From: Pseudomonas parafulva
Lineage (GTDB): Bacteria; Pseudomonadota; Gammaproteobacteria; Pseudomonadales; Pseudomonadaceae
Length of the DNA stretch: 64,000 bases
Assembly (NCBI RefSeq): GCF_002021815.1
Contig: NZ_CP019952.1
Coordinates: 1,705,001-1,769,000, forward strand
Reading direction: 5' to 3'
Every line of letters begins with the position of its first letter. Positions within the stretch are counted from its first letter, which is position 1. This document shows, in pieces, positions 51,320 to 61,197 of the stretch. Under the pieces are notes generated by a model. That model was not told the DNA's origin. It searched no databases and was given only the letters and a program-made list of their open reading frames with translations. A program made the translations under genes and the position numbers.

Positions 51320-51653
51320 GAGGCGGGGACCTGTGGGCGATGTACTGCCTATCCAAGCGCCTAGGGGTCAGGGGGTGCAAACGAATTATTGGATTGGTTT
51401 CATTCCTACGGTTCTTGATGTGCCCGAGGCTGTGATCAGTGGTGCACTGGTCATGCTCTTTGAACAACATGATTCACCCTTTTGCAAGGGAGGCTCATAC
51501 GCCACGCTAGGGAACGTAGTCCACGTAGGAGGACGCTTAATCATTCCCTCAAGGAATTACGTACTGATAAAACGTCGTTTGTGACACCTCTGGCAAGTCT
51601 CAATACTTACCCGGATCAAAAAATGACCGTGCGATCCAGTCAGAGGGTTCAAC
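51320..51653. other. divergent control region of the GABA-type genes
   Basis: This 334-base spacer separates the aminotransferase and permease starts. It holds no gene; a 99-codon frame on the plus strand lacks coding features. Two small ORF-like starts have good ribosome-binding sites, but no operator, sigma-54 site or terminator was identified with confidence. Confidence 0.4.
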
Positions 51654-53036
51654 ATGGCTTCCCCGAACAACAAGAAACAGCGTTCCTTGCAACATGGCCT
51701 GACATCCCGTCAGGTATCGATGATTTCCATTGCCGGCATCATAGGCGCCGGGCTGTTCATTGGCTCCTCCAACGCCATCGCCACGGCAGGCCCGGCGATC
51801 CTCATTTCCTATGCCATGACCGGGCTGCTGGTGTTGCTGGTGATGCGCATGCTGGGCGAGATGGCCATCGCCAATCCCAACAGCGGTTCTTTTTCCACCT
51901 ACGCCTCGCAGGCCATCGGCCCGTGGGCGGGCTTTACCATCGGCTGGCTGTACTGGTGGTTCTGGGTGCTGATCATTCCGGTCGAGGCCATCGCCGGCGC
52001 TGATATCCTGCATGCCTACTTTCCCGGGGTGCCGTCCTGGCTGTTCGCCTTCATGATCATGCTCGTGCTATCAGGTACCAACCTGATCAGCGTCAAGAAC
52101 TTCGGCGCCTTCGAGTACTGGTTCGCGTTGATCAAGGTCGTGGCCATCGTTGCCTTCATCGTCGTATGTACCCTGGCGGTGACTGGCTTTTGGCCCTTGG
52201 CCGACGTGTCCGGGGTCAGCAGACTCTGGGATACCGGAGGCTTCATGCCCAACGGCTTTGGCACTGTACTGGGCGGTGTACTGATCACCATCTTTTCGTT
52301 CTTCGGTGCGGAGATCGTCACCATCGCTGCCGACGAAACGGCCAACCCCAAGGACAAGATCCGTCGTGCCACCAACCTGGTGGTGTATCGCATCGCGATC
52401 TTCTACCTGGCTTCGATCTTCCTGGTGGTTTCGCTGGTCGCCTGGAATGACCCAGGGCTCAAGGCAGTCGGCTCGTTCCAACGGGTCCTTGAGGTGCTGA
52501 ACGTGCCTGGCGCCAAGCTGCTGGTGGACATGGTGGTGCTGGTGGCCGTGACCAGTTGCATGAACTCGGGGCTGTATACCGCCTCGCGCATGCTGTATTC
52601 GCTGGGCGCCCGCGGGCAGGCTCTGCCCATCACCCGGCGCATTGCAGGCTCCGGCGTGCCTACGGTCGCGGTGATCCTCTCGACGTTGGCAGGGTTTGCC
52701 GGGTGTCTGGTCAACTATGTGTTCCCAGGCAAGGTGTTCGGCTTTCTGCTGTCCACCACCGGTGCCATCGCGTTGCTGGTGTATCTGGTCATCGCCGTGT
52801 CCCAACTGCGCATGCGCGCGCGCGCGGAGCGCGAAGGGCGCTTGCTGGAGCTGAAGATGTGGTTGTTCCCCTGGCTCACCTGGCTGGTGATCGCCACCAT
52901 CGTCCTGGTGCTAGGGTACATGTTGTTCAGCGATGCCTACCGGTACGAGACATTGATGACAGCCGGGGTCACGACGTTCATCCTCGTGGTGGCGCTGGCC
53001 AGGCGCCCCGGCAAGGCGAGCCTGCAAACCGCGTGA
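51654..53036 (+). CDS. gabP: GABA-type amino acid permease
   Basis: This 460-residue APC-superfamily (AAT family) permease has about 12 helices. The conserved first helix block (ISIAGIIGAGLFIGSSNAI) and the family signature around GEMAIANPNSGSFSTYASQAIG are present, as is FSFFGAEIVTIAADETANPK. Pairing with a GABA-type aminotransferase supports import of GABA or a similar omega-amino acid. ATG 51654 follows AGAGGGTTCAAC. Its C-terminal tail is short and basic. Confidence 0.88.
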   Translation: MASPNNKKQRSLQHGLTSRQVSMISIAGIIGAGLFIGSSNAIATAGPAILISYAMTGLLVLLVMRMLGEMAIANPNSGSFSTYASQAIGPWAGFTIGWLYWWFWVLIIPVEAIAGADILHAYFPGVPSWLFAFMIMLVLSGTNLISVKNFGAFEYWFALIKVVAIVAFIVVCTLAVTGFWPLADVSGVSRLWDTGGFMPNGFGTVLGGVLITIFSFFGAEIVTIAADETANPKDKIRRATNLVVYRIAIFYLASIFLVVSLVAWNDPGLKAVGSFQRVLEVLNVPGAKLLVDMVVLVAVTSCMNSGLYTASRMLYSLGARGQALPITRRIAGSGVPTVAVILSTLAGFAGCLVNYVFPGKVFGFLLSTTGAIALLVYLVIAVSQLRMRARAEREGRLLELKMWLFPWLTWLVIATIVLVLGYMLFSDAYRYETLMTAGVTTFILVVALARRPGKASLQTA

Positions 53037-53093
53037 CCTATCTGCTTTAATGAGGGCGTAGCGCGCCCTCATTACAACAAGCACAGGAAGCGT

Positions 53094-53591
53094 ATGAACG
53101 ATCAAGCCTTGAGCCTGCAGGCAGTGGCTGCCCCGGATGGCATTTGCTATGGCTGTGGCAGCGCCCATCCGCACGGGCTCCGTGTACAAAGCCATTGGGC
53201 CGAAGACGGCATTCATCTGGTCTGTCGACACACCCCCGACGCTACCTTTACCGGCTGGCCGGGGTTGGTCTATGGCGGATTGCTGGCAATGCTGGTGGAC
53301 TGCCACTCCAATTGGACGGCCATGGCCTATCACTATCGAAGCGAAGGCCGGACGCCTGGCAGCTTGCCGCGTATCGATTGCGTCACTGGCCGCCTGGGGC
53401 TTGAGTACCTCAAACCGACACCCATGGGGGTTGAGCTGCTGCTCAAGGCTCGAGTCGAAGGAGAAGTGGCACGCAAAAGCCGGGTGATCTGCGAGGTGTG
53501 GGCCGATGGGGTGCTCACCGTCAGGGCCGATTCGGTGTTCGTTCGTGTCGATACCGATGCATTGCAGCGCCAAGCCCACGCAAGGGCGTGA
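53094..53591 (+). CDS. PaaI-like hotdog-fold thioesterase
   Basis: This 165-residue hotdog-fold protein has the acyl-CoA thioesterase pattern: CYGCGSAHPHGLRVQS near the N-terminus, then WPGLVYGGLLAMLVDCHSNW containing the catalytic acid region, and a beta-sheet half. The CYGCG-type opening places it near the DUF4442/PaaI thioesterases. The natural acyl substrate is unknown. It lies 57 bases after the permease on the same strand and may be co-transcribed. Confidence 0.8.
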   Translation: MNDQALSLQAVAAPDGICYGCGSAHPHGLRVQSHWAEDGIHLVCRHTPDATFTGWPGLVYGGLLAMLVDCHSNWTAMAYHYRSEGRTPGSLPRIDCVTGRLGLEYLKPTPMGVELLLKARVEGEVARKSRVICEVWADGVLTVRADSVFVRVDTDALQRQAHARA

Positions 53592-53631
53592 GTTCGTTCC
53601 GGCCAAGCCTGCCTGAGCGGGAGAACGCGTG

Positions 53632-54078
53632 ATGCTGCAACTCATTCCTGCCACTGACAGTGATGTGACGTTCGCCCGCGACCTGACGCGCCGCCTCATG
53701 CTGCCTTATTACCACCGATACGACCTTCTGTGGGTGGAGCAGGCTTTCGACCAGGCCTGGCAGTGGCGCGAGCAGTGGCTAGTGACCGACACCGATACCG
53801 ACGCCGTGTTGGGTTTCTGCAGTCTCAGCCAGGATAGCCAGGCGCTTTTCATCCGGGAGTTGCATTTGCTTCCCGCTTACCAGGGGCAGGGGGTTGGCAG
53901 CTGGGTGCTCGAAACGCTCGCGCAATGGGCAGCCCAACGGCGTTTGGCGCTGCTCAGGCTGATGGTGTTTCGCACCAATCCGGCGCGCAGGCTTTACCAG
54001 CGGCGAGGGTTCATCGAAATGGGGGAGGATGATTGTTTTGTGCGCATGCAGCGCAGGATCGATTGCTCAGGGCAATGA
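53632..54078 (+). CDS. GNAT-family N-acetyltransferase
   Basis: This 148-residue protein has the GNAT fold. Its acetyl-CoA binding motif is in LHLLPAYQGQGVGSWVLETL, with the Q/RxxGxG/A-type pattern. The C-terminal strand and helix follow (LRLMVFRTNPARRLYQRRGF). The substrate is unknown. ATG 53632 follows GGGAGAACGCGTG. It lies 40 bases after the thioesterase gene and overlaps no neighbour. Confidence 0.85.
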   Translation: MLQLIPATDSDVTFARDLTRRLMLPYYHRYDLLWVEQAFDQAWQWREQWLVTDTDTDAVLGFCSLSQDSQALFIRELHLLPAYQGQGVGSWVLETLAQWAAQRRLALLRLMVFRTNPARRLYQRRGFIEMGEDDCFVRMQRRIDCSGQ

Positions 54079-54187
54079 TGCCTTGTCCCAGTCGGCCGGC
54101 AGCGGCATAGTGCCCTTTGTAAACGAGGCAGCGGTGCGTGCGGACGTGGCGCTGCTCGGAGATACTCAGGGACAAGGAGACGCCCGG

Positions 54188-54577
54188 ATGAATGGAATCG
54201 GCCCTCGGCTGCGGGAAGAACGTGAGCGGCTGGGTATGACCCAGCGTGTATTCGGCGATATCGGTGGGGTGGAACCCAACGCGCAGGGCAAATACGAAAG
54301 TGGGGAGCGCATGCCACGTGTCGATTACCTGGCTGCGGTAGCGGCCAGGGGGGTTGATGCGCTGTATGTTCTGAACGGGGTACGCATCCCTGTACCCTTG
54401 CATGGGATTAGTGCGCAGGAGTCGGACGTGCTCAACGCGCTTCGGGGCCTGGCTGAGGCCGACAAGGCGGCGATTGTCCACCTGTTGAAACGTCTGTCTG
54501 ACCACAGGCATGAGCAGCCGGGGCGTATAGGTTCGGACCCAGGTCGTCAGTCGTTTCTGACGAAAGCAATGCGCTAG
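54188..54577 (+). CDS. XRE-family transcriptional regulator
   Basis: This 129-residue protein has an N-terminal Cro/CI-type helix-turn-helix (RLREERERLGMTQRVFGDIG, then KYESGERMPRVDYLAAVAA), followed by a helical C-terminal region (ALRGLAEADKAAIVHLLKRL) also found in many phage-type repressors. ATG 54188 is supported by AAGGAG. The upstream frame reaching 54029 overlaps the GNAT gene and is not real. Its targets are unknown, and it sits alone between the GNAT and gacA genes. Confidence 0.85.
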   Translation: MNGIGPRLREERERLGMTQRVFGDIGGVEPNAQGKYESGERMPRVDYLAAVAARGVDALYVLNGVRIPVPLHGISAQESDVLNALRGLAEADKAAIVHLLKRLSDHRHEQPGRIGSDPGRQSFLTKAMR

Positions 54578-54640
54578 GCCGGTCTTGAAAAATTTTGTTA
54601 AGGTGGCGTCATACAATCGCCCTGCTGAAGAGGTGTGTGC

Positions 54641-55279
54641 TTGATTAGGGTCCTAGTGGTCGACGACCACGATCTGGTACGAACCGGTATTACGCGCATG
54701 CTGGCCGATATCGACGGCTTGCAGGTGGTAGGTGAAGGGGACTCCGGCGAATCGGCGCTCAAGCTTGCGCGCGAGCTCAAGCCAGACGTTGTGCTGATGG
54801 ACGTCAAGATGCCTGGCATCGGTGGTCTTGAGGCCACGCGCAAGTTGCTGCGCAGCCACCCTGACATAAAGGTGGTGGCAGTGACCGTGTGTGAAGAAGA
54901 CCCGTTCCCCACGCGCCTGCTGCAAGCCGGGGCGGCCGGCTACCTGACCAAGGGCGCCGGCCTCGATGAGATGGTCCAGGCCATTCGCCTGGCATTTGCC
55001 GGCCAACGCTACATCAGCCCGCAGATCGCTCAGCAGTTGGCGCTAAAATCGTTCCAGCCACAGGGCTCGCCATTCGATGCATTGTCCGAGCGTGAAATCC
55101 AGATTGCCCTGATGATCGTCGGCTGCCAGAAAGTGCAGATCATTTCCGACAAGTTGTGCCTCTCGCCCAAGACCGTCAATACCTACCGGTACCGGATCTT
55201 TGAAAAACTCTCGGTCACCAGCGACGTCGAACTGACATTGCTGGCCGTTCGCCACGGTATGGTTGACGCAAGCCTGTAA
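54641..55279 (+). CDS. gacA: response regulator GacA
   Basis: This 212-residue NarL/FixJ-type response regulator is the partner of the GacS sensor. It controls small regulatory RNAs (RsmX/Y/Z), secondary metabolism, biofilm and virulence traits. The receiver domain has Asp8/Asp9, the phosphorylation site Asp54 ([11 protein letters not shown]) and Lys near TKGAG. The LuxR HTH domain (about 145-205) includes [20 protein letters not shown] and [16 protein letters not shown]. Start is TTG 54641, the known unusual start of Pseudomonas gacA, with AGAGG upstream. It is followed five bases later by uvrC. Confidence 0.97.
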   Translation: MIRVLVVDDHDLVRTGITRMLADIDGLQVVGEGDSGESALKLARELKPDVVLMDVKMPGIGGLEATRKLLRSHPDIKVVAVTVCEEDPFPTRLLQAGAAGYLTKGAGLDEMVQAIRLAFAGQRYISPQIAQQLALKSFQPQGSPFDALSEREIQIALMIVGCQKVQIISDKLCLSPKTVNTYRYRIFEKLSVTSDVELTLLAVRHGMVDASL

Positions 55280-55284
55280 ACCTC

Positions 55285-57108
55285 ATGTCTGAAGTCTTTG
55301 ATGCCAGCGCATTCCTGGCGACCTGCAGTGGTCGCCCGGGTGTGTACCGAATGTTCGACGCCGATGCGCGGCTGCTCTACGTGGGCAAGGCCAAGAACCT
55401 CAAGAAACGCTTGGCCAGTTATTTTCGCAAGTCCGGGCTGGCGCCCAAGACCGCTGCACTGGTCAGCCGCATCGCCCAGGTGGAAACCACCATCACCGCC
55501 AACGAAACCGAGGCGCTGCTGCTGGAGCAGAACCTGATCAAGGAGTGGCGCCCGCCGTACAACATCCTGCTGCGTGACGACAAGTCCTATCCTTATGTAT
55601 TCCTTTCCGACGGTCAGTTCCCGCGGCTTGGCATTCATCGGGGCGCGAAGAAAGCCAAGGGGCGCTACTTCGGCCCCTACCCAAGTGCTGGGGCCATCCG
55701 CGAGAGCCTCAGCGTGCTGCAAAAGACCTTTCTGGTACGGCAATGCGAAGACAGCTACTACGCCAACCGCACCCGTCCATGCCTGCAATACCAGATCAAG
55801 CGCTGCAAGGGGCCCTGCACCGGCCTGGTCAGCGCCGAGGAATATGCCGAGGACGTACGCCATTCGGTGATGTTCCTGGAAGGGCGCAGCCAGCAGTTGG
55901 GCAATGAGCTCAATGCCGAGATGGAAAAGGCCGCCATGGACCTCAATTTCGAAAAAGCAGCCGAACTGCGCGACCAGATCGGCCTGCTGCGCCGCGTACA
56001 GGACCAGCAGTACATCGAAGGGGGCAGCGGCGAAGTCGACGTCATTGCCGCGTTCGTCAACCCCGGCGGCGCTTGCGTCCACATGATCAGCGTCCGTGGT
56101 GGGCGTGTGCTAGGGAGCAAGAACTTCTTCCCGCAGGTCGGCATCGAGGAAGACGTTTCCGAGGTGATGGCGGCATTCGTTTCCCAGTACTACGTCGGCA
56201 ACCCGGAGCGTGAGTTGCCGGGGGAGCTGATCGTGAACGTGGTGCACGAGGACTTCGAGGCCATCACCGAGGCCCTCAATGCTCTACGCGGCCGCGAGCT
56301 GACCATCAGCCATCGCGTGCGTGGCACCCGTGCGCGCTGGCAGCAGTTGGCAGTGACCAATGCCGAGCAGGCGCTCAACGCACGCCTGGCTAATCGCCAG
56401 CACATGGCAGCACGCTTTGACGCACTGGCCGAAGTACTGGGCCTGGACGAAGTGCCGCAGCGCCTGGAGTGCTACGACATCAGCCACTCCAGTGGCGAGG
56501 CGACGGTCGCCAGCTGCGTGGTGTTCGGGCCGGAAGGGCCGATCAAGTCGGACTACCGGCGCTTCAATATCGAGGGCGTCACGGCCGGCGACGACTACGC
56601 CGCCATGCACCAGGCCCTGACCCGTCGTTACGGACGCATTCGCGATGGCGAGGGCAAGCTGCCGGACGTGCTGCTGGTGGACGGGGGCAAGGGCCAGTTG
56701 AACATGGCGCGCGATGTGATGCAGGAACTGGGGTTCAGCGAGTTGACCCTGCTTGGCGTGGCCAAAGGCGTGACGCGCAAGGCTGGTTTCGAAACCCTCT
56801 ACCTGAACGATGTGCACAACGAATTCACCCTCAAGGGTGATTCGCCAGCGCTGCACTTGATCCAGCAGATCCGCGACGAGGCCCACCGCTTCGCGATCAC
56901 CGGCCACCGTGCCCGTCGCGGCAAGGCCCGGCGGGTGTCGAGCCTGGAGGATGTGGCAGGCGTCGGGCCCAAGCGCAGGCGGGACTTGCTGAAACATTTC
57001 GGCGGCCTGCAAGAGCTCAACCGCGCCAGTGTCGACGAGATTGCCAAGGCACCGGGTATCAGTAAAAAGCTTGCCGAGTCGATTTATGCCAGCCTGCATA
57101 GCGAGTAG
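55285..57108 (+). CDS. uvrC: excinuclease ABC subunit C
   Basis: This 607-residue nuclease makes both incisions in nucleotide excision repair with UvrAB. It begins with the GIY-YIG domain ([20 protein letters not shown], Arg/Lys/Glu active-site residues follow), then a Cys-rich region ([15 protein letters not shown]). The UVR motif ([16 protein letters not shown], about 205-235), the RNase H-like endonuclease domain ([20 protein letters not shown] and [13 protein letters not shown]) and C-terminal helix-hairpin-helix motifs complete it. It shares an operon with gacA, the classical gacA-uvrC arrangement of gamma-proteobacteria. Confidence 0.97.
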   Translation: MSEVFDASAFLATCSGRPGVYRMFDADARLLYVGKAKNLKKRLASYFRKSGLAPKTAALVSRIAQVETTITANETEALLLEQNLIKEWRPPYNILLRDDKSYPYVFLSDGQFPRLGIHRGAKKAKGRYFGPYPSAGAIRESLSVLQKTFLVRQCEDSYYANRTRPCLQYQIKRCKGPCTGLVSAEEYAEDVRHSVMFLEGRSQQLGNELNAEMEKAAMDLNFEKAAELRDQIGLLRRVQDQQYIEGGSGEVDVIAAFVNPGGACVHMISVRGGRVLGSKNFFPQVGIEEDVSEVMAAFVSQYYVGNPERELPGELIVNVVHEDFEAITEALNALRGRELTISHRVRGTRARWQQLAVTNAEQALNARLANRQHMAARFDALAEVLGLDEVPQRLECYDISHSSGEATVASCVVFGPEGPIKSDYRRFNIEGVTAGDDYAAMHQALTRRYGRIRDGEGKLPDVLLVDGGKGQLNMARDVMQELGFSELTLLGVAKGVTRKAGFETLYLNDVHNEFTLKGDSPALHLIQQIRDEAHRFAITGHRARRGKARRVSSLEDVAGVGPKRRRDLLKHFGGLQELNRASVDEIAKAPGISKKLAESIYASLHSE

Positions 57109-57141
57109 AATGCCGGGTTCAACCCGCGGCCAGTCGTACCG

Positions 57142-57702
57142 ATGAATATTCCAAACCTGCTCACCGTTCTACGCGTTCTGCTCATCCCGATTTTCATCCT
57201 GCTGTTCTACATGCCGTTCCATTGGAGCTACATGGCCGCCAGCAGCGTATTTGCCGTCGCCGCCGCCACCGACTGGCTGGATGGCTACCTGGCGCGTCGG
57301 TTGCAGCAGAGCACCCCGTTCGGTGCGTTCCTGGACCCGGTGGCCGACAAGCTCATGGTCGCCGTTGCGCTGGTGCTGCTGGTGCAGACCCACGCCAACT
57401 TCTGGCTCACCTTGCCCGCTGCGGTCATCATCGGTCGCGAGATTGTGGTGTCGGCGCTGCGCGAGTGGATGGCCGAACTGGGCGCGCGGGCGCACGTGGC
57501 CGTGTCCAACCTGGGCAAGTGGAAGACGGCTGCACAAATGCTGGCGTTGGTGATCCTGCTGGGCAACCCGCCAGCGGTAACCTTCTGGGTGATCCTGGGT
57601 TATGGGTTGTTGTTAGTCGCGGCGGGCTTGACCCTGTGGTCGATGGTGCATTACCTAGTGGCTGCCTGGCCGCACCTGCGCGAAGGCTCGGAGCAGAAAT
57701 AA
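57142..57702 (+). CDS. pgsA: CDP-diacylglycerol--glycerol-3-phosphate phosphatidyltransferase
   Basis: This 186-residue inner-membrane enzyme makes phosphatidylglycerophosphate, the committed step to phosphatidylglycerol and cardiolipin. The CDP-alcohol phosphatidyltransferase motif D-G-x2-A-R-x8-G-x3-D-x3-D is intact in [11 protein letters not shown] and [14 protein letters not shown]. About five hydrophobic helices are visible. It starts 33 bases after uvrC and precedes tRNA-Gly. Confidence 0.97.
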   Translation: MNIPNLLTVLRVLLIPIFILLFYMPFHWSYMAASSVFAVAAATDWLDGYLARRLQQSTPFGAFLDPVADKLMVAVALVLLVQTHANFWLTLPAAVIIGREIVVSALREWMAELGARAHVAVSNLGKWKTAAQMLALVILLGNPPAVTFWVILGYGLLLVAAGLTLWSMVHYLVAAWPHLREGSEQK

Positions 57703-57723
57703 AAGTTTTTTTGAATCAAGGGG

Positions 57724-57751
57724 TTGACGCCATTTTGGATATCGCTACAAT
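57724..57751 (+). promoter_or_regulatory. tRNA-Gly promoter
   Basis: TTGACG (57724-57729) and TACAAT (57746-57751) are separated by 16 bases, close to sigma70 consensus. Transcription would start a few bases before the tRNA at 57767, so the tRNA gene has its own promoter in addition to any read-through from pgsA. Confidence 0.75.
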
Positions 57752-57766
57752 GGCACCCATCACGAC

Positions 57767-57842
<76 letters not shown>

Positions 57843-57883
57843 AATATCGATCTACAGAGGCCTGTTGGTTTCTTAGGTCATCG

Positions 57884-57910
57884 AAAAAAGACGCTTAGGC
57901 GTCTTTTTTC
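57884..57910 (+). terminator. tRNA-Gly terminator
   Basis: AAAAAAGACGC TTAG GCGTCTTTTTT forms a perfect stem with flanking A/T runs, 42 bases beyond the tRNA. It is an intrinsic terminator that works in both directions. Confidence 0.9.
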
Positions 57911-57924
57911 GTTTTTGTTATTTC

Positions 57925-58062
57925 ATGCGCCTACTGACCCCAAGCCTGCTTCTTTTTTCGTTCGCCTGGATCAACACCGCCATGGCATTGGACCCGAACG
58001 AGCAAGCCGATGCCGTATATTCACTGACCTGGCAACCGACATTCTGCAAGATGCGGGTTTGA
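57925..58062 (+). pseudogene. N-terminal fragment resembling RNase T2 (RNase I)
   Basis: A 45-residue frame begins with a plausible signal peptide (MRLLTPSLLLFSFAWINTAMA) and ends in ADAVYSLTWQPTFCKM before a stop. The LTWQPTFC block resembles the first conserved strand of RNase T2/RNase I proteins (YVLALSWQPGFC-like), but the rest of that family, including the catalytic His motifs, is missing. It may be the remnant of a gene lost next to the tRNA, or a chance frame. The stretch 58063-58268 holds a GCACAGCTGGC / GCCAGTTGTGC inverted repeat (58078-58106) and nothing else recognised. Confidence 0.4.
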
Positions 58063-58268
58063 TGAATAGTTCAAGTCCCGCACAGCTGGCAATTTTGCCA
58101 GTTGTGCACGGTTCTTCTCCCCCTGACACTGCACCCGTGTGTGAAGGAACTGAACCGAATCACAACTAAGGGCGCGCCTGCCTCTGGTCCAGTTCTTTCA
58201 CACCCTACTTTTTTCCTGTGCAGATCAATCCATACCCGAACACCTGGCCTGGATACGAGCCGCCTGCC

Positions 58269-59186
58269 TCATGGCTTGACGGACGTCGTCGAGCATAGCG
58301 ACATCGTAGGCGGGTCGTCAGGCGTGAATGCCATTGCAGCATCGAGGGGGTTAGTGGTCATCATACGCATGGCGCCTTGCTGCTCAGACTCGACGTGCGG
58401 CGTGTGTTCCACAGGTTGCACCACCAGGGACGTCACGCTGGCCTGCTCGCGATGGTGCTGCAGCAATTTCTCGACCATATCCTGTGTGGTCGGCGTCTGA
58501 GCCCGGTCGATCACTGACAGCACACCGCCAGAACGAAGAATGCGATCAGCGATCTCGTAGACCCTGTTCTGCACGAAGATCCGATGTTCATAGGCTGTGG
58601 GCATCAGCGCCAGATCGACCGCGGCGTTGTGCCCACGTGCATCATGGGTACCGAGCAACCAGCACGCGACGGCGTCGAACTTTGGCTGACGTTCGAGCCA
58701 TGCTTCCAGGGCGGGGTCGTTCAGGGCATCGCCCTCGATGAGCAAACAGTCCGCTTGGGGCGCTTCTGGGATTTCGCTGTAGATCAGCCGGTAGGCGTTT
58801 TCATCCAGGCTAACCGGCGTTTCCCTGGCAATGACCTCGACGCAGAAGCCTTCGTCGGCCAGCCGCTTGCGCGTCGCCGCAATGCACTGGGGGTTCTCTT
58901 CCACGCACACGACGGTATGCCCCTGTTGCAGCAGCGCCAGCGTGGAATGGCCGACGCCACAGCCAATCTCCAGGGTACGCGGGAAGCCCTTTACGCGTTC
59001 GGCCATCCAGGAATAGTGGCCCTGGGCCAAGTGACCTTCGGAGTTGATGCCCCAGCTCTTGATGTACGCTTTGCGAAAGCTCTTCAGTTGATAGAGGGCT
59101 GACGGCTGCAGGCCACTGCCGCCGCCGATAGCAGGCTTTCTCTTGGCTTTTTTCAGGTCACGTCGTCTTTTGCTGTTGATGCTCAT
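58269..59186 (-). CDS. SAM-dependent methyltransferase domain protein
   Basis: This 305-residue protein has a basic N-terminus (MSINSKRRRDLKKAKRKP) and a class I methyltransferase domain. SAM motif I is RTLEIGCGVGHSTLALL (about 70-86), and the acidic residue ending motif II is in VVCVEENPQCIAA. The following FDAVACWLLGTHDA is motif IV-like, and RILRSGGVLSVIDR is motif VI-like. The C-terminal 60 residues look low-complexity. The substrate is unknown. It lies near the tRNA-Gly region, but nothing marks it as foreign. Confidence 0.8.
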   Translation of the reverse strand: MSINSKRRRDLKKAKRKPAIGGGSGLQPSALYQLKSFRKAYIKSWGINSEGHLAQGHYSWMAERVKGFPRTLEIGCGVGHSTLALLQQGHTVVCVEENPQCIAATRKRLADEGFCVEVIARETPVSLDENAYRLIYSEIPEAPQADCLLIEGDALNDPALEAWLERQPKFDAVACWLLGTHDARGHNAAVDLALMPTAYEHRIFVQNRVYEIADRILRSGGVLSVIDRAQTPTTQDMVEKLLQHHREQASVTSLVVQPVEHTPHVESEQQGAMRMMTTNPLDAAMAFTPDDPPTMSLCSTTSVKP

Positions 59187-59303
59187 GGCTGCTCTCCCTG
59201 AGGGCCTGTATGTGCATCTGGATCTTACTTAGGACGATCGTACTTGACTGTAAACAAGGGGTTTGCACGTCTGATAAGGGTTCCGACGTGTAGGAAATGG
59301 CCC

Positions 59304-60224
59304 TCACGGTACCGCCGAAAAAACCGACCCCGTAATGCGCTCGCTCAGCAATTCCAATGCGCGAATACCTGCCAGCGAATTGCCAGAAGCGTTAAGCGCT
59401 GGGGACCAGACGCAAATGCTGTACCGCCCGGGGACCACTGCCACGATGCCGCCGCCCACGCCACTCTTGCCCGGCAGGCCCACACGATAGGCGAAATTGC
59501 CGGCTTCGTCGTACAAGCCGCTGGTAGCCATGATGGCGTTCACCTGCTGGGCCTGACGTGCGCTGAGCACGTGTTCACCGCTGTGCGGGCAATAGCCGCT
59601 GTTGGCCAGAAACGCAAAGCCCCGCGCTACGTCGACGCAGTTCATCGACAGCGCGCAGTGATGGAAATAGCTGCTCAGCACCGCGTCCACGTCGTTATGA
59701 AAGTTGCCAAACGCGGTCATCAGCCAGGCCATGGCGGCATTGCGTGCGCGGTGCTGGTATTCGGACTCGGCCACCACCGTGTCGCTGACGATGCGCGGGT
59801 TGCCAGCCAGGCGGCGAACGAAGTCGCGCATCGACAGGGCAGGGGTGGCGAAGCGTGACTGGTTGATGTCGCAGATCACCAGTGCGCCAGCATTGATGAA
59901 CGGGTTGCGCGGGCGACCCTTTTCCACCTCCAGCTGCACCAGCGAGTTGAAGGCCTGCCCCGAAGGCTCGTAACCCAGGCGTGACCAGATGTCCTCGCCG
60001 CTATGGTTGATCGCCTGGACCAGGCTGAACACCTTGGAAATGCTCTGGATGGAAAAGGGTGTGTAGGCATCGCCAGCGCAGTGCAGCTGGCCATCGAGGC
60101 TGTGCACTGCGATACCCAGCTGGTTGGGGTCGACCTGGGCCAGGGCGGGGATGTATTGCGCGACCTGACCCTGGCTGAGCAGTGGGCGCACCTGGTCGAG
60201 GATCTCTTGCAGCATGTCTTGCAT
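59304..60224 (-). CDS. glsA: glutaminase
   Basis: This 306-residue serine-dependent glutaminase hydrolyses glutamine to glutamate and ammonia. It has the beta-lactamase-like SxxK active site ([12 protein letters not shown], Ser61 and Lys64 by this numbering) and [14 protein letters not shown]. Conserved Tyr and Ser blocks follow ([22 protein letters not shown], and [18 protein letters not shown]). Length and motifs match the glsA family. It is monocistronic; the gap to the next gene is about 100 bases. Confidence 0.95.
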   Translation of the reverse strand: MQDMLQEILDQVRPLLSQGQVAQYIPALAQVDPNQLGIAVHSLDGQLHCAGDAYTPFSIQSISKVFSLVQAINHSGEDIWSRLGYEPSGQAFNSLVQLEVEKGRPRNPFINAGALVICDINQSRFATPALSMRDFVRRLAGNPRIVSDTVVAESEYQHRARNAAMAWLMTAFGNFHNDVDAVLSSYFHHCALSMNCVDVARGFAFLANSGYCPHSGEHVLSARQAQQVNAIMATSGLYDEAGNFAYRVGLPGKSGVGGGIVAVVPGRYSICVWSPALNASGNSLAGIRALELLSERITGSVFSAVP

Positions 60225-60321
60225 CGCGACGGCCTTGGGAACGAGGAAGGATGGGTCTCAGACGCTGCGGCACGCCGGCAGGGCACGCCTTCGATCAACG
60301 TGCCCGGGCGAGGGTTGAAGT

Positions 60322-61116
60322 TTAGTGGGCCGTGTGCGGCAGCGGGGTCAGGCCGCTTTTCTCGATGGCGGCGTCCGCCTGGGCAGAGGCCATGTAGTCA
60401 AGCAGCGCCTGGGCCGCCGCCCGGTGCTGGCTGTTGGCAACCACCGCACCCGAATACATCGTCATCTTTTGCCCCTCGGCCGGGATCAGCCCCACGATGT
60501 CGATGCCGGCCACCGGCTTGAGCTCGCTCAGTTGCTGGAACCCGATGGCTGCCTGGCCGCGTGCGACCACCTTGCCGACGGGCTCGGCAGGGATCATGTG
60601 GGCTTTGTGGGTGAACCCTTCGCCCAGGTTCATGCTCGGGAACAAGGTTTTGGACAGGTACACCCCGCTGGCGCTGTCGGAGTAGGCAACCGAGGGGCTA
60701 TCGAGCAGCACCTGACGCAACTCACCCATTGTGCCGATAGCCGGCTTGGGCTCACCTTTGCGTACGGCCATGGCAATGAACGACTTGCCCAGGTCGATGC
60801 GGCTGGCCTTGTCGGCCTTGCCGTCGGTGACCAACTTGTCCAACGCCGAGCCCACCATCAGCACCACATCGGCCGGCTCGCCCCGTTGCAGCCGATTCGG
60901 GATGGCTTGCGGGGTCTGGCCCATCGATGGCGCGGCGAGCACGTTGAGCTTGACCCCGTAGGTGTGTTCATAAGCCGGTGCAACGTTGCGGATGGCGCCC
61001 ATGATGCCGCCGGAGCTGAGCACTGTCAGCGTGGGGGCCTGGTCAGGGGTGGGCTCTGCGGCAGAGCAGGCAAAGGTGGCGACCAGCAGTGCCGTGCAGG
61101 ACAACGTCTTGAGCAT
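60322..61116 (-). CDS. orphan ModA-like periplasmic binding protein
   Basis: This 264-residue protein has a signal peptide (MLKTLSCTALLVATFACSA) and a fold typical of molybdate/tungstate-type binding proteins (TVLSSGGIMGAIRNVAPAYE, then RGEPADVVLMVGSALDKLV). The SDSASGVYLSKTLF and GQAAIGFQQLSELKPV segments are typical of the ModA-like group. No permease or ATPase is adjacent, so it is an orphan of uncertain ligand. ATG 61116 is preceded by GGAG and preferred to an ATG eight codons earlier. Confidence 0.8.
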   Translation of the reverse strand: MLKTLSCTALLVATFACSAAEPTPDQAPTLTVLSSGGIMGAIRNVAPAYEHTYGVKLNVLAAPSMGQTPQAIPNRLQRGEPADVVLMVGSALDKLVTDGKADKASRIDLGKSFIAMAVRKGEPKPAIGTMGELRQVLLDSPSVAYSDSASGVYLSKTLFPSMNLGEGFTHKAHMIPAEPVGKVVARGQAAIGFQQLSELKPVAGIDIVGLIPAEGQKMTMYSGAVVANSQHRAAAQALLDYMASAQADAAIEKSGLTPLPHTAH

Positions 61117-61197
61117 GGGAAAACTCCGAATAAAACGCATAGCTTATTGGCAGGCGGGCCCAGCGCTGAATTAACCGGCGTTAATAATGTTTCATGC

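Noticed and set aside
54188..54577. The XRE regulator as a second prophage remnant
   Set aside because: The helix-turn-helix resembles phage repressors, but no other phage gene lies nearby, so it is annotated only as a regulator.
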